41,707 nt of DNA from Hyphomicrobiales bacterium. GTDB taxonomy: Bacteria; Pseudomonadota; Alphaproteobacteria; Rhizobiales; Rhodomicrobiaceae. Positions 18,472-27,028 of this stretch are shown in pieces. The translations under genes were made by a program, and so were the position numbers. The stretch is taken from NCBI GenBank assembly GCA_003153975.1, contig PMBZ01000129.1, positions 1-41,707 of the forward strand, read 5' to 3'. The number at the start of each line of letters is the position of its first letter. Position 1 is the stretch's first letter. The notes beneath the pieces are model-generated. The model did not search any database, was not told the DNA's origin, and was given only the letters and a program-made list of their open reading frames with translations.

Positions 18472-18577
18472 CCCCTCACCCCAGCCCTCTCCCGCGAGGG
18501 GAGAGGGAGCAGGCTGTGCCCGTTGAGAGGGCGTCCCCCTCTCCCCTCGCGGGAGAGGGGACAGGGGTGAGGGGGGC
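18472..18577. repeat. Long near-perfect inverted repeat (arms ~37 bp) between bcrB and bcrA
   Basis: Arm 1 CCCCCTCACCCCAGCCCTCTCCCGCGAGGGGAGAGGG; arm 2 is nearly its reverse complement (CCCTCTCCCCTCGCGGGAGAGGGGACAGGGGTGAGGGGG). Confidence 0.85.
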
Positions 18578-18608
18578 TTGAGACATGGATTTCAGAGAAA
18601 GTTGGCAC

Positions 18609-19910
18609 ATGAAGACTTTCATCGGCATCGACCTGGGCTCGACCACGGCAAAGGCCGTGCTGCTCGACGAGAACCGGACCGTGATCGGGCGCGGCATCAC
18701 CAACTCGCGCTCGAACTACGGCACGGCGGCCCGCGTCGCCGCCGGCGAAGCGCGGATCGACGCGCGCTTCACGCTGCTGCGCCGTTCGCTTGCCCCGGCC
18801 GCGGGCGAGGCGGGCGCGGCTGGGTTCCTCGCCGCTCTGGAGCGCGCCTTCCGCCTTGAGCAGTTCCTGGAGCAACTCGCCGATCTTGAGGAGACATGCC
18901 TCGGCCAGCTCAAGAGCGAGCGCTTCGCGGCAACGGCGGGGGCCTTGAGCGAGGTGCTGAAGGCGGTGTTCCAGCGCGTGCGCGAGGAGGCGCCGGAGCT
19001 TTACGCACCGGGTGCCAGGCGCAAGCCGGACTTCTTCCGCGATATCGCCGGCTCGCGCTTCCACGCACATTCGGAGATTGCGGCCAAAGAGGCGGGCGTG
19101 GCGCTCGATACGCTGCTCGACGCCTACGACAAATCCATCGTCGAGGTGGAGAACCGGCCGCCGTCAGGCGATTTGTCCGCGAAACTCAAGCGCGCCGCCG
19201 CCCGCGCCGCCGAAAGCGAGGGCGATGCCTCGCACCTACCGCAGGACCGGATAGAGGACGCGCTCGGCATCGAGCTGGAGGAGACCTACCTTGTTGGCAC
19301 CGGCTATGGCCGCGCGACACTGCCCTTTTCGAAGGAGCACATCCGCTCGGAGATCCTTTGCCACGGCCTCGGCGCGCATATGATGTACCCCAGAACCCGC
19401 ACCGTGCTCGACATCGGCGGGCAGGACACCAAGGGTATCCAGGTAGACGGGAACGGCATCGTCGAGAACTTCCAGATGAACGACCGCTGCGCGGCGGGCT
19501 GCGGCCGCTATCTGGGCTATATCGCGGACGAGATGAACATGGGCCTGCACGAACTGGGGCCGCTCGCCATGAAGTCCAACCGGCCCGCGCGCATCAACTC
19601 CACCTGCACCGTGTTCGCGGGCGCGGAACTGCGCGACCGGCTTTCGCTGGGCGAGAAGCGCGAGGACATCCTGGCAGGCCTGCACCGCGCCATCATCCTG
19701 CGCGCCATCTCCATCGTCTCGCGCTCGGGTGGGGTGACGAACGAGTTCACCTTCACCGGCGGCGTCGCCAAGAACGATGCGGCGGTGCGCGAACTGAGGA
19801 AGCTCGTCGAGGAGAACTACGGCGGCGTCACCATCAACATCGACCCCGATTCCATCTACACGGGCGCGCTCGGTGCGGCGGAATTCGCCCGGCGCGCCGC
19901 GGGCGCTTGA
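18609..19910 (+). CDS. bcrA: benzoyl-CoA reductase subunit A (BadF/BcrA ATPase)
   Basis: ASKHA ATPase: [80 protein letters not shown]. Start at ATG 18609 preferred over 18585. Confidence 0.94.
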   Translation: MKTFIGIDLGSTTAKAVLLDENRTVIGRGITNSRSNYGTAARVAAGEARIDARFTLLRRSLAPAAGEAGAAGFLAALERAFRLEQFLEQLADLEETCLGQLKSERFAATAGALSEVLKAVFQRVREEAPELYAPGARRKPDFFRDIAGSRFHAHSEIAAKEAGVALDTLLDAYDKSIVEVENRPPSGDLSAKLKRAAARAAESEGDASHLPQDRIEDALGIELEETYLVGTGYGRATLPFSKEHIRSEILCHGLGAHMMYPRTRTVLDIGGQDTKGIQVDGNGIVENFQMNDRCAAGCGRYLGYIADEMNMGLHELGPLAMKSNRPARINSTCTVFAGAELRDRLSLGEKREDILAGLHRAIILRAISIVSRSGGVTNEFTFTGGVAKNDAAVRELRKLVEENYGGVTINIDPDSIYTGALGAAEFARRAAGA

Positions 19911-19922
19911 GGAGGTACCTGT

Positions 19923-20846
19923 ATGCCCATTACCGCTGGGATCGACGTTGGCAGCGGCGCCATCAAGGTGGTGCTTTTCGAGGTGGAAGACGGCAGCGAG
20001 ACATTGCGCTCAAGTAGCGCGGCGCGCGATAGCGCCGGGAACTCGCGCTCAAGTAGCACGGAGCGCGGAAGCGCCGGAAAGTGGCTTGGCAAGCGGGTGG
20101 AGCGCGTGCGCCAGCGCGATCCGCTTGTGCTCGCCGCGCAGGTCTACGACGGCCTGCTTGCCGGAAATGGCCTGAAGCGCTCCGATGTTGGCTACTGCGC
20201 AACCACGGGCGAGGGCGAAGCGCTCGACTTTCACACCGGCTATTTCTATTCGATGACGGCGCATGCGCGCGGCGCCATTTATCTGCGGCCGGGCGCATGC
20301 GCGGTGCTCGATGTTGGTGCATTGCACGGCCGCGCGATCCGCATCGACGGGCGCGGCAAGGTGCTCACCTACAAGATGACGAGCCAATGCGCCTCGGGCT
20401 CGGGCCAATTTCTTGAAAACATCGCGCGCTATCTGGGCATCGCGCAGGGCGAGATCGGCAGCCTGTCGAAACAGGGCACGAACCCTGAGCAGGTTTCTGG
20501 CATCTGCGCGGTGCTGGCCGAAACCGATTCAATCAACATGGTCTCGCGCGGCATCGCGGCGCCCAACATCCTGCGCGGCATCCACGAATCCATGGCCAGC
20601 CGGCTTGCCAAGCTCCTGAAAACCATCGGCAAGCTGGAGGGCGGCGCGGTGCAGATGACCGGCGGCCTTGCCCTGGACGACGGCCTGGTCAGCGCCATGC
20701 AAGCCGCGCTTGAGAAAGAGAAGCTGGCGGTGCCGTTGGAAACGCACGCCGACGCGATCTATGCGGGCGCCATCGGGGCCGCACTGTGGGGTGCGTTCCG
20801 CTGGGAGAAGCTGCAACTCATGGGCGTCGCCGCCAGCGCCGCTTGA
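19923..20846 (+). CDS. bcrD: benzoyl-CoA reductase subunit D (BadG/BcrD ATPase), with in-frame tandem repeat insertion
   Basis: ITAGIDVGSGAIKVVLFEVE, CATTGEGEALDFHTGYFYSMTAHARGAIYL, CASGSGQFLENIARYLGIA, MTGGLALDDGL. Confidence 0.94.
   Translation: MPITAGIDVGSGAIKVVLFEVEDGSETLRSSSAARDSAGNSRSSSTERGSAGKWLGKRVERVRQRDPLVLAAQVYDGLLAGNGLKRSDVGYCATTGEGEALDFHTGYFYSMTAHARGAIYLRPGACAVLDVGALHGRAIRIDGRGKVLTYKMTSQCASGSGQFLENIARYLGIAQGEIGSLSKQGTNPEQVSGICAVLAETDSINMVSRGIAAPNILRGIHESMASRLAKLLKTIGKLEGGAVQMTGGLALDDGLVSAMQAALEKEKLAVPLETHADAIYAGAIGAALWGAFRWEKLQLMGVAASAA
20006..20083 (+). repeat. Two tandem 39-bp units (32/39 identical) inside bcrD, encoding LRSSSAARDSAGN / SRSSSTERGSAGK
   Basis: Direct comparison of 20006-20044 with 20045-20083; second copy carries GCGCTC-N10-GAGCGC inverted repeat. 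Confidence 0.85.
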
Positions 20847-20926
20847 CCGCTCGTAAAGCGGCCGGGGGCTTCGGGGGGGGCATGCAACCCGATTTGCTAT
20901 CGCATCCTCAGTGGAAGGCAAAAACG

Positions 20927-21883
20927 ATGATTTCAAAATCCGCAAGCGCCGGCTCGGTCCGGTCTCTCGTGCCGGACGATTTCGAGCGTGTGGTCCAGAT
21001 TGACCGCGAGCTTTCGGGCATGTCGCGGCGCGGCTTTTTCGAGAAGCGGCTGCGCTGCGCCAAGGCGTATCCCAAAGCCTTCGTCTCGCTGGGTTACGAA
21101 GAGGACGGCGTGCTTGAGGGCTTCGTCATGGCCCACCTGCTGGACGGCGAGTTCGGCGGCACCGAGCCCGCGGGCATCCTCGACGCCATCGGCACCACGG
21201 AGAAAGTCCGTGGCCATGGCGGCGCGCGGGCGCTGCTGGGCCAGCTCATCGAAAAGCTTAAGGGCCGCGGCGCGATGGAGTTCAGGACGCAGCTTCTCTG
21301 GCAGGACCAGGCGCTGATCCAGTTCTTTGCCTCGGCCGGCTTCGTTCTGTCGCCGCGTCTGGTCCTTGGCCGGACTTGCTCAAGGATGGAGGGCGAGGTT
21401 GCTCCGGGCGTCTTGCGCCAAAACGGCCAGGAGGATCGGCCACACGATCGTGTGCCCGTCCGCACGCTCAATGCGGCGGATCTGTCCGCGGTGGTTGCCA
21501 TCGACCGGCGCATCACCGGGCGCGACCGCACGGCCTACTACCGGAGCAAGTTCGACGAGGTGCTGAACCAAACGGGCATCCGCATGTCGACGATCGCCAC
21601 GGCGGACGAAACAACCGCCGGCTTCATCATGGCCCGCGTCGATTACGGCGAATTCGGCATAGCCGGGCCGGAGGCGGTGATCGATACCATCGGCGTCGAT
21701 CCCGATCTGCAAAGGCGGGACATCGCCTCCGCGCTCTTGGCGGTGCTGCTTGGAAATCTGCAGTCGCTCAAGGTCGAGACGGTGCGCACCGAGGTGCCGT
21801 GGAACAGCTACACGCTGCTTGCATTCCTAGAAGCGCGCGGCTTCCGCCCGGCGCAGCGGCTAAATCTCTCCCGCTCTTTGTGA
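20927..21883 (+). CDS. tandem GNAT-fold N-acetyltransferase (two GNAT domains)
   Basis: Two halves each start with VR-L--AD(D/L)---VV-IDR and contain an acetyl-CoA-loop region (TTEKVRGHGGARALLGQLIE; GVDPDLQRRDIASALLAVLL). Upstream starts at 20882 or 20786 are possible. Confidence 0.85.
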   Translation: MISKSASAGSVRSLVPDDFERVVQIDRELSGMSRRGFFEKRLRCAKAYPKAFVSLGYEEDGVLEGFVMAHLLDGEFGGTEPAGILDAIGTTEKVRGHGGARALLGQLIEKLKGRGAMEFRTQLLWQDQALIQFFASAGFVLSPRLVLGRTCSRMEGEVAPGVLRQNGQEDRPHDRVPVRTLNAADLSAVVAIDRRITGRDRTAYYRSKFDEVLNQTGIRMSTIATADETTAGFIMARVDYGEFGIAGPEAVIDTIGVDPDLQRRDIASALLAVLLGNLQSLKVETVRTEVPWNSYTLLAFLEARGFRPAQRLNLSRSL

Positions 21884-21896
21884 AGTGAAAGGCGGC

Positions 21897-22085
21897 TCAG
21901 CCATGAAGCAGCAAATAAAGGAAATAGGCGCCAAGCGCGATCACAAGACTCGATAATAGATAAAGGAACGGAGTGGCCGCTGTGCGCAGTTCGTCGTCGA
22001 GCACGAGGCCGCTCTCTTCGTTCGTCCGCGCTTGGTCGTCCGGCGGGCCGGCGTTGCCGTTAGCGCTGCTGCTATTCTCCCCCAT
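21897..22085 (-). CDS. small single-pass membrane protein, hypothetical
   Basis: 62 aa; acidic soluble N-terminus then FLYLLSSLVIALGAYFLYLLLHG. Convergent with the GNAT gene. Confidence 0.6.
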   Translation of the reverse strand: MGENSSSANGNAGPPDDQARTNEESGLVLDDELRTAATPFLYLLSSLVIALGAYFLYLLLHG

Positions 22086-22362
22086 CTATTCGTCCTCCTC
22101 GCTTGGCACCCGGTACATCCGCCTGCCCGCGGAGCCTGCCTTCAGCCAAGCCCAAATTAGCGCGTCTTACCAGTCAGCCATCCTCGTCTTCGCCCTGTGG
22201 TTGCCGTTAATATAAAGGCATTATCAATAAAGGGAAAGATAGACACACATTTTCTTAACCACCTAACCGCCGGAATGGCCACGCTTCGAAAAGGCTCGGG
22301 GAAGCTGGGGCACTGAAGGAGGCGTGCATTGCGCCGTTTCCGCGAATGCCTATAGTTGGCGC

Positions 22363-25329
22363 ATGACGAATCTCGCTCACGATGGCCGTCCAAGGCCCGC
22401 GCAACACGAAGGTGCAGCAGCCATTCCGCCCGGCAGCCGCGTTTTTCTCATCGACGGCTCCGGCTACATTTTCCGCGCCTTCCACGCGCTGCCGCCTTTG
22501 ACGCGGCCTTCCGATGGGCTGCCGGTTGGCGCGGTGCACGGCTTCTGCAACATGCTGTGGAAGCTTTTGCGCGAGGCCAAGAACGGGAAGCGGCCCACGC
22601 ACATCGCGGTGATTTTCGACGCCGGCAGGGTGAGCTTCCGCAACGAAATTTACCCCGACTACAAGGCGCACCGGCCCGAGACGCCGCCGGAGCTTGTGCC
22701 GCAATTCCCGCTGATCCGCGACGCGGTGCGCGCCTTCAACGTGGCCTGCGTCGAGCAGAAGGGCTTCGAGGCCGACGACATCATCGCGACCTATGCGCGA
22801 GAAGCCGCCGAGGCTGGCGGCGAGGTGGTGATCGTCTCCTCCGACAAAGACCTGATGCAACTCGTGCGCCCCGGCGTCTCCCTGCTCGACACCATGAAGA
22901 ACAAGGAGATCGCCGAGCCGGAGGTGCTTGAGAAATTCGGGGTGACGCCGGACAAGGTCGTGGATGTGCAGGCGCTCGCGGGCGACAGCACCGACAATGT
23001 GCCGGGCGTGCCGGGCATCGGCATCAAGACCGCCGCCGAACTGATCCGCGAATATGGCGATCTCGAAACGCTGCTCGCCAAGGCGCCGCTCATCAAGCAG
23101 AAGATGCGGCGCGAGCGGCTGATCGAATTCGCGGAGCAGGCACGGATTTCGCGGCGGCTGGTGGAACTGGACAGACACGTACCCGTGGAGCTGCCGCTCG
23201 ATCATGCCGCCGTCGAGGAGCCGGACCCGCATGCGCTTATGGCGTTCATGCAGGCGATGGAATTCAATTCGCTGACCAAGCGGGTCGCTGACGCCTTCGG
23301 AGTCGAGCCGCCCGCGCCGGGCGACGCGCCGCCACGCGCCGAGCCTATGCCGCAAGCGCCGGCATCCGCCGATGCACCTGCGGAAAAGGCCGCGCCTGTA
23401 TCCGGCCCGGTGGCAGAGCTGCGCCGCGTGCAGGATTGGCTGCGGTCCATCCCGTTCAACCACGCCGGCTACACGCAGATCACGGATCTGCAAACGCTCG
23501 ACGGCTGGATCGCCGCCGCCACGGAGCAAGGCTTTGTCGCCTTCGATACGGAGACGACGGACCTGGACGCCGTGGCCGCGCGGCTTTGCGGCGTGGCGCT
23601 CGCCCTTGAGCCGAACCGCGCCTGCTACATCCCGCTCGCGCACCGCGCCGGCGACGGCCTCGACCTTGCCGGCATAGGCCAGATCGAGCAGCTCCCGCTG
23701 GACCAGGCGATCCCGCGCCTCAAGGCACTGCTCGAAGACGAGAGCGTGCTCAAGATCGGGCAGAACATCAAATACGATCTCGTGGTCATGCGCCGCTATG
23801 GCGTGCGTCTTTGGCCTTACGACGACACCATGCTGATGGCCTATGCGGTGGACCAGGGCCGGGGCGGTCTCGCGGGCTTCGGCATGGACGAACTGTCCAA
23901 GCGCCATCTCGGGCACACGCCCATCGCGTTTACCGATGTCGCGGGCAAGGGCAAGACGCAGGTCACGTTCGATTGCGTGCCCGTGGACAAGGCCACCGAA
24001 TATTCCGCCGAGGATGGGGACGTAACCCTGCGCCTGTGGCACCTGTTCAAGGCGCGGCTCGCGACGGAAGGCATGGCGGCGGTCTACGAGACGCTGGAGC
24101 GGCCGATGCCTCTCATCCTGGGCGAAATGGAGCTTGCGGGAGTGCGCGTGGATCGCGCGGTGCTCTCGCGGCTTTCGGGCGAATTCGCGCAAAGCCTCGC
24201 GCGCTTCGAGGACGAGATCTATGCGCTCGCGGGAGGGCGCTTTAATATCGGCTCGACGATGCAAGTCGCGGATCTGCTGTTCGGCAAATTCGGCCTGCCG
24301 GGCGCCAAGAAGACCGCGACGGGCAAATGGAGCACCGGCGCGAAGGTGCTGGAAGAGCTGGTTTCGAGCGAGGAGTTGACCGAGGATCAGCGCCGCCTGC
24401 CTGCCAAGCTCCTGGAATGGCGCCAGCTCGCCAAGCTCAAGAGCACCTACACGGACTCGCTGCCCCAGCATATCGACGCGGAGACGGGCCGCATCCACAC
24501 CTCCTATGCGCTGGCCTCGACCTCGACGGGCCGGCTCTCCTCGACCGAGCCGAACCTGCAAAACATCCCCGTCCGCACCAAGGAAGGCCGGCAAATCCGC
24601 AGCGCCTTCATCGCGGAGCCCGGAAGCGCGCTTATCTCCGCCGACTACAGCCAGATCGAGCTGCGCGTGCTCGCCCACATGGCGGACATTCCCGAGCTGA
24701 AGCGCGCCTTCGCCGAGGGGCTCGACATCCACGCCATGACGGCGTCGGAGATGTTCGGCGTGCCCATCAAGGACATGCCCAGCGAAATCCGCCGCCGCGC
24801 CAAGGCCATCAATTTCGGCATCGTCTACGGCATTTCGGCCTTCGGCCTGGCGCAGCAGCTCGGCATCGGGCGCGGCGAGGCAGGCGACTACATCGCCAAG
24901 TATTTCGAGCGCTTCCCCGGTATCCGCACCTATATGGACGCGACGCGCGCCAAGGTCCGCGAGGACGGCTATGTCGAGACGCTGTTCGGGCGGAAGATCT
25001 ATTTCCCGGAGATCGACACGCCGCAGCGGAATATGCGCGCGTTCTTCGAGCGGGCGGCCATCAACGCGCCGATCCAGGGGACGGCGGCGGATATTCTGCG
25101 GCGGGCGATGATCCGGATGCCGGAGGCGCTGGCGAAGGCGAAGCTTAACGCGCGGATGCTGCTGCAAGTGCACGACGAGCTTGTGTTCGAGGCGCCGGAT
25201 GGCGAGGTGGAGGCCACGATCAAGGCCGCGGTCCGGGTTATGGAGCGCGCAGCCGAGCCCGCCGTGGCGTTCTCCGTGCCGCTGAAGGTGGACGCCCGCG
25301 CTGCCCACAACTGGGATGAGGCGCATTGA
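22363..25329 (+). CDS. polA: DNA polymerase I (5'-3' exonuclease, 3'-5' exonuclease and polymerase domains)
   Basis: FLIDGSGYIFRAFHALPPL, FDTETTDLDA, STGRLSSTEPNLQNIPVRT, SADYSQIELRVLAH and LLQVHDELVFEAP. Confidence 0.97.
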   Translation: MTNLAHDGRPRPAQHEGAAAIPPGSRVFLIDGSGYIFRAFHALPPLTRPSDGLPVGAVHGFCNMLWKLLREAKNGKRPTHIAVIFDAGRVSFRNEIYPDYKAHRPETPPELVPQFPLIRDAVRAFNVACVEQKGFEADDIIATYAREAAEAGGEVVIVSSDKDLMQLVRPGVSLLDTMKNKEIAEPEVLEKFGVTPDKVVDVQALAGDSTDNVPGVPGIGIKTAAELIREYGDLETLLAKAPLIKQKMRRERLIEFAEQARISRRLVELDRHVPVELPLDHAAVEEPDPHALMAFMQAMEFNSLTKRVADAFGVEPPAPGDAPPRAEPMPQAPASADAPAEKAAPVSGPVAELRRVQDWLRSIPFNHAGYTQITDLQTLDGWIAAATEQGFVAFDTETTDLDAVAARLCGVALALEPNRACYIPLAHRAGDGLDLAGIGQIEQLPLDQAIPRLKALLEDESVLKIGQNIKYDLVVMRRYGVRLWPYDDTMLMAYAVDQGRGGLAGFGMDELSKRHLGHTPIAFTDVAGKGKTQVTFDCVPVDKATEYSAEDGDVTLRLWHLFKARLATEGMAAVYETLERPMPLILGEMELAGVRVDRAVLSRLSGEFAQSLARFEDEIYALAGGRFNIGSTMQVADLLFGKFGLPGAKKTATGKWSTGAKVLEELVSSEELTEDQRRLPAKLLEWRQLAKLKSTYTDSLPQHIDAETGRIHTSYALASTSTGRLSSTEPNLQNIPVRTKEGRQIRSAFIAEPGSALISADYSQIELRVLAHMADIPELKRAFAEGLDIHAMTASEMFGVPIKDMPSEIRRRAKAINFGIVYGISAFGLAQQLGIGRGEAGDYIAKYFERFPGIRTYMDATRAKVREDGYVETLFGRKIYFPEIDTPQRNMRAFFERAAINAPIQGTAADILRRAMIRMPEALAKAKLNARMLLQVHDELVFEAPDGEVEATIKAAVRVMERAAEPAVAFSVPLKVDARAAHNWDEAH

Positions 25330-25407
25330 TGTGTAGAGGAAAGCTCAACGATCCAAGCACAGGAAGCGCATCTAATAAGTCTGCCCCTTTACACACTACA
25401 ATGTAAA

Positions 25408-25525
25408 CCTGGGAGGCATTAACCCGGATGGGTGTTATCCAGGTGCGAATCCTTGCCTAATACAGAGCACCGTTACTACGATCAGGCTCAGGAGGCCCCA
25501 TACGATTAGCGGTGGAACCAGAATA
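25408..25525 (+). other. Candidate structured RNA/DNA element in the intergenic region after polA
   Basis: CCTGG...CCAGG stem (25408-25412/25439-25443) enclosing TAACCC-GGAT-GGGTGTTA, overlapping GGTGC...GCACC and AGGCA...TGCCT pairings; contains GGTGCGAATCC. Confidence 0.25.
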
Positions 25526-25909
25526 AGCGTCGGACTCCACAACCAAAGCGCCTATCGTCTTGGCTGCTGCCCGTTACACCATCTAGTGAGCGCCGCCATC
25601 TTTGTGCGGATTTACGCCGCCGCTAACAGGAATCGAGTGGGAAGGCTGAAGCCACACTATCGCTCGCCCAACCGGAATGACAGGCCCCCTCCGTTGCATA
25701 ATTTTTTTCCGCATTGAAACAGTGTGTCATTCCGCGGCTTATCTTTCTTGATAAGTATTTGCAGAAAGCAGCAAAACACGTTCAGGATTATATAGGTGCA
25801 CTCTTTTTTGCGCATAACCGCATCGTATGTACTCACATTTTATTCTTAATAGTCACGTTTTCTTCTTAATCGGTATGCAACGTGAGCCGCGGGCAGGATT
25901 GGAAGGTGA

Positions 25910-26068
25910 ATGAGCGAAGTGGAGTTGATATCAAGAACACCCGAAGCTGGCGCGCGTTTCGAGGAGGTTTGGAAAGGGCTGGAAGCGCAATCGTATACTA
26001 GTACACGTCCCACGGGAAATCCCACCCCATTTGCCGCGAGCGCCGCCACGCGAACTTCCGGCCGGTAA
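25910..26068 (+). CDS. Candidate 52-aa small ORF upstream of the AT-rich hydrolase
   Basis: ATG 25910 preceded by GGAAGG; MSEVELISRTPEAGARFEEVWKGLEAQSYTSTRPTGNPTPFAASAATRTSGR; no family recognised. Confidence 0.25.
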   Translation: MSEVELISRTPEAGARFEEVWKGLEAQSYTSTRPTGNPTPFAASAATRTSGR

Positions 26069-26158
26069 GCTGCACCAGCAGGTTGCTGAAAGGTTTTTTC
26101 AAGTCGCATCAACGCAAATGCCTGACATCGCCCCACTTCTTTCAAGGAGCTGAGTTTT

Positions 26159-27028
26159 ATGTACTGCTTGCAGCCGTCTGGAAGGACCGTTTCAGACCTA
26201 TTTGTAAGACATGTTAACGATGAGCGAAGGGTTGCGAGATTACTATTTGTAATGGGAGCCACTTGGCACAATAGGTGCATGTTTGATATAGATGCCAATG
26301 AAGAAAGCATGGCTGATATATTAAACAACATGGGCATCGAGACCTATGCGTTTAATAATTTTGGTATAGGTCCGGAAGAAAAACCTGATCCTATCCGTAA
26401 TTTCCATCAGAAGAATATAGACAAGGCTATAGAGACAATTAAGCGTTATAGCATAGACTATGTATTGTTATATAGTTATGGGTGTTTAATGGCTTCAGAA
26501 ATATTGCGGGAAGTCAAAGTCAAAGGGACGATATTGCTCGATCCGTGCCCTAGAGGGCAGGGGCTTGTGAAGCAAAAACTTGACGGTGGTAAGTTACTGG
26601 TTGCAAAATCTGCAATTTTTAAAGGTCTCAAGGAAGTTGCCAAGTCTCCGATCAACGATTCTATGTTAGAAGCGTATCTGGAAAATTTGTGCGACGGTGA
26701 GTATCTAACTACGGCGGAGTATCCAGTTACTGAATCTATTGCCCGTAGGGATGACTTTTTGTCTGAAGATAACATCCTCGATCTGTACAAAACTGGTCCG
26801 GTAAGGGCTGTGTTTACCAGTGGCGTATCGGATGAAGTGCAGGCAGTGTTTCCTAGAGAAGGATTTATATACTATCCCAATGCGTCGCATTGGATACTCA
26901 TCGAAGACGATAGGTACCAATTAGCCAGAGACGTATTTAAGTTTATTAAGGAAACTAGCACATGCAAAAAGTCCGAATATAAAGTGCCAAATCAAATGCA
27001 GGATAGCTCCACCCTGCTGGGGATTTAA
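26159..27028 (+). CDS. alpha/beta-hydrolase-fold protein of unrecognised family, markedly AT-rich gene
   Basis: LLYSYGCLMAS nucleophile-elbow-like motif, ILLDPCPRG after a beta strand, late His in PNASHWIL; AAGGAG Shine-Dalgarno upstream of ATG 26159. Confidence 0.75.
   Translation: MYCLQPSGRTVSDLFVRHVNDERRVARLLFVMGATWHNRCMFDIDANEESMADILNNMGIETYAFNNFGIGPEEKPDPIRNFHQKNIDKAIETIKRYSIDYVLLYSYGCLMASEILREVKVKGTILLDPCPRGQGLVKQKLDGGKLLVAKSAIFKGLKEVAKSPINDSMLEAYLENLCDGEYLTTAEYPVTESIARRDDFLSEDNILDLYKTGPVRAVFTSGVSDEVQAVFPREGFIYYPNASHWILIEDDRYQLARDVFKFIKETSTCKKSEYKVPNQMQDSSTLLGI

Noticed and set aside
14901-18577. CRISPR array from repeated GC-rich palindromes
   Set aside because: Repeats are few, dispersed between genes kilobases apart and lack regular spacers; no cas genes.
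12673-21883. Integrative element/genomic island with recognisable mobility genes
   Set aside because: No integrase, transposase, att-like direct repeats or tRNA boundary seen in the window; acquisition remains inference.
22255-25326. 1023-aa antisense ORF covering all of polA
   Set aside because: Mirror-frame artefact of GC-rich codon bias; low-complexity R/H/L/G-rich translation with no domain, whereas the sense strand is unambiguous PolA.
25408-25525. Cobalamin riboswitch or complete tRNA
   Set aside because: GGTGCGAATCC is suggestive, but other conserved boxes, a full cloverleaf and a B12-related downstream gene are absent; kept only as a structural curiosity.
25846-26337. 163-aa minus-strand ORF overlapping the hydrolase start
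   Set aside because: No recognisable domain, overlaps a better-supported ORF with a strong Shine-Dalgarno.
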